From the NCBI RefSeq assembly GCF_000711225.1, contig NZ_JOMG01000002.1, positions 136,501 through 200,500 on the forward strand: a DNA stretch of 64,000 bases. The letters are read 5' to 3'. The position numbers and the translations under genes were made by a program. The DNA is from Pelobacter seleniigenes DSM 18267 (GTDB lineage: Bacteria; Desulfobacterota; Desulfuromonadia; Desulfuromonadales; Geopsychrobacteraceae). Positions 51,666 to 60,880 of this stretch are shown here, one piece after another. A model generated the notes under the pieces. It did no database searches. It was given only the letters and a program-made list of their open reading frames with translations, and was not told where the DNA came from. Each line of letters begins with the position of its first letter. The first letter of the stretch is position 1.

Positions 51666-54095
51666 ATGCATGATAATTTTGAAGACCACGATGACTCGAT
51701 TGAATATGAGATAGAAGTTGAGACCGATGCCGATGTCCACGCCGTGCCCGATGACGGCCTGGTCCTGGCCCGGGATTTTCTGCCCTCCCGCCTGCCGCTG
51801 ATTCCGTTGCGCCCGCGGCCGGCTTTTCCCGGCGTCATCATTCCGCTGACTGTCAACGGTGAAGCCCGGGTCCGCACCATCAAGCAGGCCATGGAAACCG
51901 AATCCCAGTCCATCGGCCTGGTTATGGTCCAGGATCTGGAAGACGACGACTCCACCACCAACCTGCAGAAGGTCGGGGTGGCGGCCAAGATTCTCAAGCT
52001 GATCCACACCGAAAAGGACAGCGCCCATGTGCTGGTCAACAGCCTGGAACGCTTCAGCATCGACGATGTGCTGGAGATCAACGATGTCATCTTTGCCGAT
52101 GTCACCTATTTCCTGAGTCCGGCCTACACCAATAACCCGGAGTTGAAAGCCTATTCCATGGCGATCATCTCGACTCTCAAAGAGCTGGTCCAGATCAACC
52201 CTCTCTATTCCGAGGAGATCAAACTGTTCCTTGGCCGCTCCAGCATGGACGACCCGGCCCGGCTCACCGACTTTGCCGCCAACCTGACCAACGCCGACGG
52301 CTTCGAACTGCAGGAGGTACTGGAAACCTTCGATATCCACCGCCGCATCGACAAGGTCCTGGTGCTACTGAAAAAGGAGCTCGAGGTCTCGCGGCTGCAG
52401 ACCAAAATTTCCCAGCAGATCGAGGAAAAGATCTCCAAGCAGCAGCGCGAGTTCTTTTTGCGTGAGCAGTTCAAAGCGATCAAGAAGGAGCTGGGGCTGG
52501 AAAAAGAGGGCAAAACCTCGGAGATCGAAAAATTCCAGCAACGCCTCAAAAACCTGACCCTGAACGACGAGGCCCAGAAGGCGGTCGATGAAGAAATCCA
52601 GAAGCTGCAGCTCATTGAACCTTCGTCACCGGAATATACGGTCAGCCGCAACTATCTCGATTGGCTGACCGTCCTCCCCTGGGGCAAATTCAGCAAGGAC
52701 TCCTACGACCTGAAACGGGCCCGCCGGGTCCTTGACCGCGACCACTACGGACTCGAAGACGTCAAGGAGCGGATTCTCGAGTTCATCGCCGTCGGCAAGA
52801 TGAAAGGCGATATCTCCGGCTCCATCCTCTGCCTGGTCGGACCGCCCGGGGTCGGCAAGACCTCTATCGGCAAAAGCATCGCCGACGCTTTAAAGCGGAA
52901 ATTTTACCGGTTCTCCGTCGGCGGCATGCGCGACGAAGCGGAAATCAAGGGGCACCGCCGGACCTATATCGGCGCCATGCCGGGCAAAGCCATCCAGGCC
53001 ATGAAAAGCGCCGGCACCGCCAACCCGGTGCTGATGCTCGACGAAATCGACAAGATCGGTGCCTCCTTCCAGGGCGATCCGGCTTCGGCCCTGCTTGAAG
53101 TGCTCGACCCGGAACAGAACGGCGCTTTCCGCGATCACTACCTGGACGTCCCCTTTGACCTGTCCAACGTGCTGTTCATCGCCACCGCCAACCAGCTCGA
53201 CACCATCCCGGCGCCGTTGCTCGACCGGATGGAAGTGATTCGCCTGTCCGGCTATATCCTCGAAGAGAAACTCGAGATCGCCCGCCGCTACCTGGTGCCC
53301 AAGGCCCTCAAGAGCCACGGTTTGAACAGGTCCCAGGTCAGCATCAACAAATCGGCCCTGGCCGATATCGTCGATCGCTATGCCCGCGAGGCCGGGGTGC
53401 GGGGGCTGGAGAACAAGATCAAGAAGATCATGCGCAAGGCGACCATGGCCTTCGCCGAAGGCCGTACCGACAAACTCACCGTCACCAAGAAGGAGGTGGA
53501 GGACTACCTGAGCAAACCGGTCTTCGGTGACGAAGAGCTGATCAAGGACGCCCCGGGCGTGGTCACCGGCCTGGCCTGGACCCGCATGGGCGGCGCCACC
53601 CTGCAGATCGAAGCCACCTCCATGACCAGCAAGAACAAAGGCTTCAAGCAGACCGGTCAGCTCGGCAAGGTCATGGTGGAAAGCTCGGAGATCGCCTACT
53701 CCTATGTCATGGGACATTTGCAGGACTACCAGATCGATGCAGACTATTTCGACAGCCATTTCATCCACCTGCACGTCCCGGCCGGGGCCACTCCAAAAGA
53801 CGGCCCCTCAGCCGGGATCACCATGACCACAGCCCTGCTGTCGATGATCCTCAACAAATCGGTCAGACGCAAGCTGGGCATGACCGGGGAACTGTCCCTG
53901 ACCGGCCGGGTGCTGCCCATCGGCGGGGTTAAGGAAAAAACCATTGCGGCCCGGCGGGCCGGTTTGAAAGCCCTGATTTTCCCCAATGAAAATAAAAAGG
54001 ATTATGAAGATTTGCCAGCCTACCTCAGAGAGGGGCTGGAGGTTCACTTTGTCAAGGAATACCCCGAGGTATTCAAAATCGCGTTTTCAGCCTGA
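51666..54095 (+). CDS. lon: ATP-dependent Lon protease
   Basis: An 809-residue LonA protease. The N-terminal substrate-binding domain spans about 45-240 and a coiled coil about 240-320; the AAA+ module has Walker A GPPGVGKT at 392-399 and Walker B LMLDEIDKIG. The protease domain's Ser-Lys dyad is S715 (DGPSAGITM) and K758 (GGVKEKTIA). It degrades misfolded and regulatory proteins in the cytosol. Residues 1-35 are unusually acidic. A GGGAG site precedes the ATG. The long repeat-bearing leader is the outstanding oddity. A 78-residue gene follows 14 bases downstream. Confidence 0.97.
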   Translation: MHDNFEDHDDSIEYEIEVETDADVHAVPDDGLVLARDFLPSRLPLIPLRPRPAFPGVIIPLTVNGEARVRTIKQAMETESQSIGLVMVQDLEDDDSTTNLQKVGVAAKILKLIHTEKDSAHVLVNSLERFSIDDVLEINDVIFADVTYFLSPAYTNNPELKAYSMAIISTLKELVQINPLYSEEIKLFLGRSSMDDPARLTDFAANLTNADGFELQEVLETFDIHRRIDKVLVLLKKELEVSRLQTKISQQIEEKISKQQREFFLREQFKAIKKELGLEKEGKTSEIEKFQQRLKNLTLNDEAQKAVDEEIQKLQLIEPSSPEYTVSRNYLDWLTVLPWGKFSKDSYDLKRARRVLDRDHYGLEDVKERILEFIAVGKMKGDISGSILCLVGPPGVGKTSIGKSIADALKRKFYRFSVGGMRDEAEIKGHRRTYIGAMPGKAIQAMKSAGTANPVLMLDEIDKIGASFQGDPASALLEVLDPEQNGAFRDHYLDVPFDLSNVLFIATANQLDTIPAPLLDRMEVIRLSGYILEEKLEIARRYLVPKALKSHGLNRSQVSINKSALADIVDRYAREAGVRGLENKIKKIMRKATMAFAEGRTDKLTVTKKEVEDYLSKPVFGDEELIKDAPGVVTGLAWTRMGGATLQIEATSMTSKNKGFKQTGQLGKVMVESSEIAYSYVMGHLQDYQIDADYFDSHFIHLHVPAGATPKDGPSAGITMTTALLSMILNKSVRRKLGMTGELSLTGRVLPIGGVKEKTIAARRAGLKALIFPNENKKDYEDLPAYLREGLEVHFVKEYPEVFKIAFSA

Positions 54096-54109
54096 CTTTT
54101 AACAGAGAA

Positions 54110-54346
54110 ATGGAGTTTACCGTAGTGACCGTCGAAGAATTAAAATCAGCCGTACTGGCCTTGCCCATAGCAGAGAAAAAAAGCTTCATCCTTGAAGCCC
54201 TGCCGGAACTGTCCCGCGAAGTCATGCAGGAGCCCGGCTTCATGATGCAGCTGTTCCCGGTGCTGCTGCAAATCCTCAAGGAAAGCGGCATGGACCTGCA
54301 GCAGCTGCTGCAACTCGCCTCGATGATGAACCAGCAACAACAGTAG
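54110..54346 (+). CDS. Small helical protein downstream of lon, function unknown
   Basis: A 78-residue, probably all-helical soluble protein. It is rich in Leu, Glu and Gln and ends in a QQQQ run; no motif is recognised. The ATG at 54110 is 14 bases after the lon stop, and a GTG five codons later with a GGAG site is an alternative start. Position suggests co-transcription with lon, perhaps as an adaptor or unrelated passenger, without evidence for either. Confidence 0.6.
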   Translation: MEFTVVTVEELKSAVLALPIAEKKSFILEALPELSREVMQEPGFMMQLFPVLLQILKESGMDLQQLLQLASMMNQQQQ

Positions 54347-54446
54347 GCAGTGAGTGGGTTGTTGAACAACCGCCTGCTCAGCCCATAAAGTGGGCAATCA
54401 CCAGCATGTGAAAAGGTTCCGGGAGGGACTTTTTCGACAACTTAGC

Positions 54447-54480
54447 AAAGGGCGCGTAGGGTTTCCGCGCCCTTTATTCT
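54447..54480 (+). terminator. Terminator after the lon transcription unit
   Basis: The stem AAAGGGCGCG/CGCGCCCTTT with a nine-base loop is followed by ATTCTT. It is 100 bases after the 78-residue gene. Confidence 0.85.
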
Positions 54481-54556
54481 TGCCCAGGTGATTGACTTCC
54501 GGGCGTGGGATGATAGAACTTTCATAAACCATGTCAACTCATTAAAGGAGGTCTCA

Positions 54557-54898
54557 ATGAAACGAATAGGACTTTTTCTGGGTACCGCCGGGTTAGGGAT
54601 GTTACTGATGTCCGGCTGTGTCGCCAAACTTTCCGAAAGCGATCAGGCCAAGCTGGACCAGGCGGTCAGCGCCGCTGAAAGCGCCCGTCAATCGGCCGGC
54701 ATGTCCGCTGATCGCGCGGAAGCAGCCGCCAAACGCGCTGAAAGCGCCGCAGGCAAAGCGGAAGCAGCAGCAACGTCGGCCATGTCCTCTGCCGACAAGG
54801 CAGACAGCGCCGCCAAACGCGCCGAAGCCTCTGCCGCCAGGGCTGAAGCCAGCGCTGACAAAGCTGCCAGAGCGTTTGAAATGTCCCAGCAAAAATAG
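54557..54898 (+). CDS. Lpp/OprI-like alanine-zipper lipoprotein
   Basis: A 113-residue lipoprotein. The signal ends at lipobox LMSGC, so C21 is acylated. The mature protein is a long Ala-rich coiled coil with heptads of the type AExAAKRAESAAGKAE, as in Lpp and OprI. The last residue is lysine (MSQQK), the residue by which Braun's lipoprotein is joined to peptidoglycan in enterobacteria. AAAGGAGG precedes the ATG. The L,D-transpeptidase gene facing it is a natural partner. Attachment to the wall is inferred. Confidence 0.85.
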   Translation: MKRIGLFLGTAGLGMLLMSGCVAKLSESDQAKLDQAVSAAESARQSAGMSADRAEAAAKRAESAAGKAEAAATSAMSSADKADSAAKRAEASAARAEASADKAARAFEMSQQK

Positions 54899-54913
54899 TC
54901 ATACCTCGCAAGC

Positions 54914-54936
54914 GGGACCGGCACAGTGCCGGTCCC
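54914..54936. terminator. Palindromic terminator between lipoprotein and transpeptidase genes
   Basis: A near-perfect palindrome GGGACCGGCAC/GTGCCGGTCCC between two convergent genes. The T tract is short in both directions, so termination strength is uncertain. Confidence 0.6.
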
Positions 54937-54939
54937 GGT

Positions 54940-55875
54940 TCATTTCAGTTCCGCAACAGGCACAGGGATTCCCTGGGCCTGTTCGATTGCCTGCCTGATC
55001 AGCGTCATATCGAGTTCCCCTTGCCAACCCAGCGCGCTGGCGCGTTTCAACATCTCCGCCACGCTCCAGTCGCCCCGTTTCAGGTAGTCGGGGTGCGCTT
55101 CCAGCAACAGGCGATTGTCCTTGATCGCCAGCTTGATCGGCCGATAGATGATCTTCACCGGAGTCCCCCGTCCGACCCGCCCGGCCAGGTCATCGATATC
55201 CCCCGGATACAGCCGGATACAGCCATGACTGACCCGCCGCCCGACCCCGTAAGGGCGATTGGTCCCGTGAATCCCGTAACCCGGCAAAGACAACCCCAGC
55301 CAGTGCGTTCCCAGCGGGTTATCCGGCCCAGCAGCAATCACGTTCGGCGTATCCGGTTCTTCGGCGCGGATGGTCTCCGGCCGGGTCCAGCTCGGGTTGG
55401 CAATGCTGGAGATAATGCGGAACTCCCCTTCCGGGGTCTGCCACCCTTCCCGCCCCAGGCCAATGGGGTAAATCCTCACCCGCTGCTCAGCGCCATCCTT
55501 CTCAATCAAATAGAGTCGATATTCAGCCAGATTGATGGTAATCCCCAACGGCAGATCCGCCGGGACAATGGTTGCGTATGGCAGGGTCAACTCGGTCCCG
55601 AAACGCGGTTGCCACTCATCCACTCCCGGGTTGGCGTTAACCAGGGCATTGAACCCAAGGCCCGCCCGCCGAGCGATCTCCATCAACGTTTCGTCCCAGC
55701 CGATCACATAGGGCTTGTTGGTGCCCACCACAACACTCTGCCGCGGCAGCTGCAACAAGCCCGCATCCTCCAGCCGGGGAGACAAAGCCCAGCCCGAGGT
55801 CGGGAACTGCAGCAGTACCAGGGTGACGCAAACCAGGAGCAGAGAAAAAACACGATGCGTGAATTGACATGACAT
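54940..55875 (-). CDS. L,D-transpeptidase, ErfK/YbiS type
   Basis: A 311-residue exported enzyme. A signal peptide spans about 1-31 and a LysM-like segment about 50-95. The YkuD catalytic domain (about 105-245) has HGTNRPYGVG and the active-site motif S-H217-G-C219-IRL. A helical tail follows. This layout is that of ErfK/YbiS/YcfS enzymes, which form 3-3 cross-links or attach Lpp to meso-diaminopimelate. The convergent lipoprotein ending in lysine supports the attachment function. The ATG has AAGGA about twelve bases upstream. Part of a second copy survives at 58692-58753. Confidence 0.92.
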   Translation of the reverse strand: MSCQFTHRVFSLLLVCVTLVLLQFPTSGWALSPRLEDAGLLQLPRQSVVVGTNKPYVIGWDETLMEIARRAGLGFNALVNANPGVDEWQPRFGTELTLPYATIVPADLPLGITINLAEYRLYLIEKDGAEQRVRIYPIGLGREGWQTPEGEFRIISSIANPSWTRPETIRAEEPDTPNVIAAGPDNPLGTHWLGLSLPGYGIHGTNRPYGVGRRVSHGCIRLYPGDIDDLAGRVGRGTPVKIIYRPIKLAIKDNRLLLEAHPDYLKRGDWSVAEMLKRASALGWQGELDMTLIRQAIEQAQGIPVPVAELK

Positions 55876-56033
55876 GAAAAATTCGTTCCTTAACAGGCAG
55901 CAAGTGGGGCATAAAAAATCAAACAGTTTAAATGTTTACACCACCTGCCCGAGGTTTTCAATCGTCCCTCTCACTTCTTTATTGCCCCCTATAGTTAGGG
56001 GCCACCCAGGTATTTTGGATGGCAATTGTTAAG

Positions 56034-56165
56034 TTTTCAGTTTAAGAACGAGTGGTTTTACGTTGTGGCAAGAAAATCAAGGACTTGCGCGGAGGCGGAA
56101 ACCGTTACACCACACAAGTAAGACCGCAGATTAACGCCGCGACAAAGAAAAAGAGCCGTAAATTT
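56034..56165 (-). repeat. Diverged inverted copy of the lon-leader repeat
   Basis: Read on the minus strand, this stretch aligns with units 1-3: the CTTACTTGTG block, TTTCCGCCTCCGCGCAAG, CCTTGATTTTCTTGCC and AAACTGAAAA occur in the same order and spacing. It covers the long hairpin but not clearly the small one. Substitutions are many, so it is an old copy. The rest of 55876-56537 shows no credible gene. Confidence 0.7.
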
Positions 56166-56537
56166 AACTAAGCCGGATGCTAATTTGTCTATAAATTTTA
56201 CGATTATTTCTTAAACTACACGAAGCCAAAAGGCTTAGAAAACTAGGAAGTGTCCCGGGTTTCGCCGTCTTTATGGCAAGATACCTCCTCACCTAGAGGG
56301 TTATTTTCCCCGAAACCCCTACTGTTGACTTGTCCGATTTTCAGGAAGGAGGCCAATTCGGTTGCGCTGTAATCCCGACTACGGGAAATCTTATGTGGTT
56401 TTTTATATACTATTTGGTAGCATTGAGAAAAAAATGGTGTTTTGTTGGGCCGGATTGCCCACCACGTCAGCCTTGCAATATGGGTTTTGAGTGCTTGTAG
56501 CAATATTCATTAAAGGCCCACAGACAGGATTTACAGC

Positions 56538-57818
56538 ATGTCAACAGCAACACACAACTCTCGGAACGAATTCACCGGATACCTTATTTTTCTAAGTGCC
56601 GCCACTTTTCTCATCGGTCAAATCACCCCGTTGCCATATTGGGTTCCCGCTCTTTGCGCCTGGCTTGTTGTGCTGATCAGTTTTCCAACCATGAAGTCCG
56701 CAGCTCGCAAACAGACCCTGATTCTGTCTGGCCTGGGTGCCATTCTGATTTTTTGGGCTTTTATCAGAAAAACATCGATAAACTGGCAGGTGGCCTGTGG
56801 TGGGAACCTGCCTTTGCTGACGATGTTTGTTGCTGTCTCATTTTTGGCGCTGACCAACCCTGATTCGAGTCAGGATCAGCTCTTGAAGGGGAAAAGGGGA
56901 ATTATCAGCAATTTGCTGACTTGTCATCTGATCGGATCCGTGATTAATATTTCTATAATTTTCATCGTTGGAGACCGCCTTTCACAAAAACGGCAACTGA
57001 GTCCAGCCCAGGCTTTAACGATGATGCGTGGTTTAGCCGGCGCCGCTTTCTGGTCGCCGTTTTTTGTCGCCGCAGGGGTTGCCCTTATTTATGCCCCTGG
57101 ATCTCAGTGGAGCCACAGCGTTGTCCCTGGCTTGGTCTTGGCGTGTCTGCTTGGCATTGTCAGCGCTATTGATGCTTATCTCCGGGATGGCGATGAATTC
57201 GAAGGCTATCCATTACAATATGACAGTCTCTTTATCCCCGTCCTGCTGGCGACAACTGTCATGCTCTGTCATTTGTTGCTTCCAAATGTCCACATCCTTA
57301 CCCTGATCAGCCTGATTGCTCCGATCGGAGCGCTGTTATTCATGAGAGAGCGACCGCGGTTACGACAGAGTGTTTTGTTCATTCGTGAACGTCTGGCAAA
57401 TATCTCCAGCCAGTTCGCAATATTTCTGGCAGCAGGTGTGTTTTCGTCCGGGGTTGTTGCTATCATCCAAAGTTATCCGGATACCCTGTCCCTGCATATT
57501 GATCACTTTTCTCCGCTGTTATTCATGGCCTTTAGTGGATTCATGATTATTATCGCATTGGTAGGCGTCCATCCGGTTGCCAGTATCGCCCTGGTCAGTC
57601 CTTTCCTCGTTCCCCTGGGAATTAACCCCAATCAGCTTGCTTTTTTGTTTCTAAGCGCTTATGGGATTGGAATAGGTGCGAGCCCCCTGTCTGGAGTTGG
57701 CTTGCTCATGAGTAGTCGTTACAATGTCAGCAGTTCAACCATTCTTCAGGTTAATCGATACTACATTGTGATTATCTGGTTACTTTCTGGCGTAGTGAAC
57801 CTGCTTTGGTTCTCCTGA
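56538..57818 (+). CDS. Polytopic membrane protein, transporter-like
   Basis: A 426-residue protein with about eleven or twelve hydrophobic segments spread over its whole length and few charged loops, as in secondary transporters. The halves are joined by a basic segment (RERPRLRQS, about 265-275), and the late Gly/Pro-rich helix (GIGIGASPLSGVGLL) resembles the re-entrant loops of ion-transporter (ArsB/CitM/DctM) families. No specific family is recognised. AGGA lies eight bases before the ATG. Codon use is less GC-rich than in its left-hand neighbours, and it lies between repeat relics. Confidence 0.75.
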   Translation: MSTATHNSRNEFTGYLIFLSAATFLIGQITPLPYWVPALCAWLVVLISFPTMKSAARKQTLILSGLGAILIFWAFIRKTSINWQVACGGNLPLLTMFVAVSFLALTNPDSSQDQLLKGKRGIISNLLTCHLIGSVINISIIFIVGDRLSQKRQLSPAQALTMMRGLAGAAFWSPFFVAAGVALIYAPGSQWSHSVVPGLVLACLLGIVSAIDAYLRDGDEFEGYPLQYDSLFIPVLLATTVMLCHLLLPNVHILTLISLIAPIGALLFMRERPRLRQSVLFIRERLANISSQFAIFLAAGVFSSGVVAIIQSYPDTLSLHIDHFSPLLFMAFSGFMIIIALVGVHPVASIALVSPFLVPLGINPNQLAFLFLSAYGIGIGASPLSGVGLLMSSRYNVSSSTILQVNRYYIVIIWLLSGVVNLLWFS

Positions 57819-57837
57819 CAAGGAAGGCACCGGGACA

Positions 57838-58344
57838 CTAGTGCCAATGCTGCCTCACCGATCCTGGCGTCGCGGACGAGTTCTCCCGCTGGTGGGCTAA
57901 GCGTTTTGTGAACAATCGGAGAAAAACGCCCGTTCCGACTCCCCATGCACCATTGATCAGAAATGCCGTGGCCAGCAGGTGCGGGCTCCAGCCGCCACCC
58001 ATCGGCCGACCCTTGAGGGGAAGCACGATCAGAAGCGCCACCAGTGATGGCAATACGGCCCCAAACAGGAACGAAGTTACCCAGTAGCCGCTGTGGCCGG
58101 GAAACCGGACTTCGACGAAACCGAACAGAATCCCCCACACACCGCCCCAGAATGCCAGGGAGAAAAGGGCCGGCACCCCAAACGGAAGTGTCGCCGCCAT
58201 CGAGAATGGGGCGAAGGGGGCAATACCGGCCTGCCACAGGAGCCACAGAGCCAGCTGGTGAAAAATAAGGGTCGCAAGGAAACCAGCGGCGAAGGAGTAA
58301 AGGATTCGTGGAACAGAGTTAAGATGACTTTGCTTGTTGCTCAT
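57838..58344 (-). CDS. Small polytopic membrane protein, unknown
   Basis: A 168-residue protein with four hydrophobic segments (about 12-35, 45-68, 85-105, 120-145). It opens with a AAGFLATLIFHQLALW segment, which I recall from conserved membrane proteins in Proteobacteria without known function. A GAGG site stands ten bases before the ATG chosen; an earlier in-frame start is possible. It is convergent with the transporter-like gene, with 19 bases between. Confidence 0.7.
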   Translation of the reverse strand: MSNKQSHLNSVPRILYSFAAGFLATLIFHQLALWLLWQAGIAPFAPFSMAATLPFGVPALFSLAFWGGVWGILFGFVEVRFPGHSGYWVTSFLFGAVLPSLVALLIVLPLKGRPMGGGWSPHLLATAFLINGAWGVGTGVFLRLFTKRLAHQRENSSATPGSVRQHWH

Positions 58345-58475
58345 GACATCAAGACCTCGCATGCTTTGCGCCTCAGACGACGCGGATGCTCCTTCAGCAA
58401 CACATAGTAGATCGCAATAGTCAGGTATTCATCATAACACAAATCCGGTTGTGTTTTCCTGGCCAGGAAAAACCA

Positions 58476-58680
58476 GGAATATTCCCGAATGGCGCTCGTT
58501 TAAGCAACTTCGCAGTAAACTCGGGACTGTCCCCAGGGGCATCGGGGGGCTGTCCCAAGAGTTTGCGAGCCATGAAACTGTAGGGGTTAGCACCGCAAAG
58601 ACCTGGGACAGCCCCCGTGCGGGGACAGTCCCGGTTTTGCTGCCATCTGCTCTTAAACTAGCGCCATTCGGAATACTCCC
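58476..58680. repeat. Long imperfect palindrome (MITE/REP-like element)
   Basis: The two halves are inverted copies. GGGACTGTCCCC at 58523 matches GGGGACAGTCCC at 58621; GGGGGCTGTCCCA matches TGGGACAGCCCCC. Outside these, CCGAATGGCGCTCGTTTAAG on the left matches CTTAAACTAGCGCCATTCGG on the right. The element is about 200 bases with no gene. Confidence 0.8.
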
Positions 58681-58691
58681 CCTATTTGTTG

Positions 58692-58753
58692 AATTCCCTC
58701 TCCGGCGTCTACCACTCATCCCATCCCAGGCCAATAGGGTAAATCCTCACCCA
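58692..58753 (-). pseudogene. Relic of an L,D-transpeptidase gene
   Basis: About 62 bases match positions 55423-55485 of the intact transpeptidase. The minus strand reads VRIYPIGLG, then WDEW, a stop, and TPEREF, against VRIYPIGLG, REGW, Q and TPEGEF in the intact protein. Only this fragment was found; it abuts the long palindrome. Confidence 0.75.
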
Positions 58754-58780
58754 CCTCCCTATAACTAAATTGACCATCTA

Positions 58781-58813
58781 AAAAAGCCGATTCTCTATGG
58801 CGAATCGGCTTTC
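58781..58813 (-). terminator. Terminator of the metallo-beta-lactamase-fold gene
   Basis: The stem AAAGCCGATTC/GAATCGGCTTT with an eight-base loop is followed on the minus strand by TTTTTT, 75 bases after the stop of the gene at 58888. Confidence 0.88.
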
Positions 58814-58887
58814 AATAAATCTAAGCTATCGGTCTGTCTTTAAAAATTATCCCAAAATGGATTTATGAGCAAACCTGAGGCACACCA

Positions 58888-59928
58888 CTACAGAGGTGTC
58901 TCCATCATATAAGAGACCTTCCCTGAGGGACGTTTAGACAGCTTATACCATACATGCGTTTCAGGATTAGGGAAATTTGTACCTGGCACTAAGTCGGCCA
59001 GATCAGACGTGAATTTGTCCATAAGGTCAACACTGAATTTTTCATGATGTCCCGGGATAGCGACTCTAGGGTTGATTGATGCGACATATCCTGCAATCAG
59101 ATCCGGAAGTGGTGCGCTTCTGTCCCCGTAATAAATACCATCAGTCCCAATATTGACGGCTGCCATCTGATAAATCATCAGATCAGGTTCAGTCCCAACA
59201 TAATTGTACATTCTCGGATCTAATTTATACTGACCGCCGACTATCAGGATAACAAATCCATCGTTCGTAGTAATTCTGAAATTGAAATACTCTGTCGTTC
59301 CTTCATTCCAGAAAAGGTAAGCAAGTGGATCATCTGCTGACCTTCCGTCATTAAGGTCGGCGGGATAGCTTGTTTTGATTTTCTTAGTATGAGAAGCCCT
59401 GAAAGTTTCTAATGTAAAATCTGGAAAAACGAGATAGTCATAATTTTCAAAAGGTTGAAAGTTAATGTTCCTGGCTTCAACACCAAAATTGTAAAAAAAT
59501 GAATTCACTCCTCCTGCAGGAATAATAAAATAGGCTGCAGGATTTCTCTCGAGAAGATACCTAAAATCGTTTGTATGATCAAAATGATTATGGCTAAATA
59601 TTACGTAATCAGTCCCTTTTGTTATTTCAGGATCTGCTGCTGTTTTAGAGTCAGAATATACTGTATAATTATATTCATTACTGGATACATTTTTGTAGTA
59701 TGGGTCAATTATAATACTCTTCCCATTAGGGAGAATGATTTCTCCAAAAGCATATCCATTCCACTTATAATAGATACTTGTTGCTTTAGGTTTTGGTTTT
59801 TCATATCCTTGATTGTGCTCACATTTATTGTTGAAGCCCCATTTATTGTGTGAGTCTGCGTAGGTTGTTGATGTCATCAAGCATGCCAACAAAATCAATA
59901 ACAGTGGTAACCAAGCTTTTTTTTTCAT
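58888..59928 (-). CDS. Exported metallo-beta-lactamase-fold hydrolase
   Basis: A 346-residue protein with a signal peptide (about 1-24, ending TTYA). The metal motif H113-N-H115-F-D117-H118 is typical of the MBL fold, and a late GHHEKF segment supplies another His. The middle has many Asn, Tyr and Lys residues and the gene is clearly AT-rich compared with the rest of the window, which suggests transfer. Substrate is unknown; UlaG- or lactonase-like activity would be a guess. GGGAGG precedes the ATG. It is a single-gene unit. Confidence 0.82.
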   Translation of the reverse strand: MKKKAWLPLLLILLACLMTSTTYADSHNKWGFNNKCEHNQGYEKPKPKATSIYYKWNGYAFGEIILPNGKSIIIDPYYKNVSSNEYNYTVYSDSKTAADPEITKGTDYVIFSHNHFDHTNDFRYLLERNPAAYFIIPAGGVNSFFYNFGVEARNINFQPFENYDYLVFPDFTLETFRASHTKKIKTSYPADLNDGRSADDPLAYLFWNEGTTEYFNFRITTNDGFVILIVGGQYKLDPRMYNYVGTEPDLMIYQMAAVNIGTDGIYYGDRSAPLPDLIAGYVASINPRVAIPGHHEKFSVDLMDKFTSDLADLVPGTNFPNPETHVWYKLSKRPSGKVSYMMETPL

Positions 59929-60315
59929 TTTTTCCTCCCGTTAAATAAGATTTTGATCTTGTGCTACTCGATTGATTGGTAGCCAACCCATGGCCCCAAT
60001 GTCGTCCTCCCAAAGTGTATTTTTCATATTTAATCACTCATACTTAAACCAGGGGTTTACCATGATTACCCTCGAACTGTCTTTTTCGGGAAAATATTCC
60101 CATCTCTACCAAGACACTAAATAAATCATCGTTTTAAACGATAATCAGGAGAGAGTATTCTGTAAATCTTTAGAAACTAAAATTTTATTTTGTTCTTATT
60201 GTTTTTTTTGAAACTTATTAGAATCGAAAAAACTAAGGAAAAAACTAGAAAAAAAATAGGGGCACTGCCCCTATTTATTCATTGCATTTCTTCCGCGCCC
60301 CACTATCCTTTCCTT
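59929..60315. other. AT-rich intergenic region with one palindrome
   Basis: No gene is supported here. The palindrome AAATAGGGGC/GCCCCTATTT at 60254-60276 sits 40 bases before the decayed REP-associated transposase gene and could be its REP-type partner sequence or a terminator. Confidence 0.5.
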
Positions 60316-60880
60316 ATGCCCAGAATCGCACGCATCGTCGCTCCCGGATATCCACATCATCTCACCCAACGCGGGAATAACTGCGCAACGGTCTTTTTTG
60401 ATGATCCAGACCGCCAGGCATATCTTGGCCTGCTGACTAAATGCAGCAAAGCATTTGCTTTGCAAATCTGGGCCTATTGCTTGATGGATAACCATGTCCA
60501 TCTACTGGCCGTTCCGGAAAAAGAACAGTCACTGGCCCGCGGGATCGGCTTGATCAATCAGGTCTATACCCAATATCTTAACCGCAAGTTGGTCCAGAGC
60601 GGTCGAATCTGGCAAAATTGCTTCTTTTCGTGACTCGCCGAAAACGGCTAATACCTCTGGACCGTCGCCCGCTATATTGAACGTAACCCGGTCAAAAGCG
60701 GACTGGTTTAAAATGTCGAGGAGTGTCGCTGGTCCAGTGCCAGAGCACACTTGACGACAGCCGATGATGTGTTATTACACAAACCATCCTGGCTGAAAGA
60801 AATAGACGCAGCAAAATACGCAGCATTTATTCTGGAGAAGGATTGTCAAAATCAGTCGTTGGAACACTCGGTAAGTGGTA
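60316..60880 (+). pseudogene. REP-associated tyrosine transposase (Y1/RAYT), inactivated by stops
   Basis: Intact to residue 105: MPRIARIVAPGYPHHLTQRG start, then the HUH-type motif MDNHVHLLA. In-frame stops follow at 60631, 60646 and about 60706, yet the reading frame stays the same and continues with YLWTVARYIERNPVKSGLV and WSSARAHL, which are normal RAYT blocks. So decay is by point mutation without frameshift. The tail runs under the end of the convergent Lrp gene. RAYTs move REP palindromes; this one should be inactive. Confidence 0.82.

Noticed and set aside
56243-56503. 86-codon minus-strand frame in the gap before the transporter-like gene
   Set aside because: No ribosome site, no motif and mixed composition; more likely chance in a relic-rich gap.
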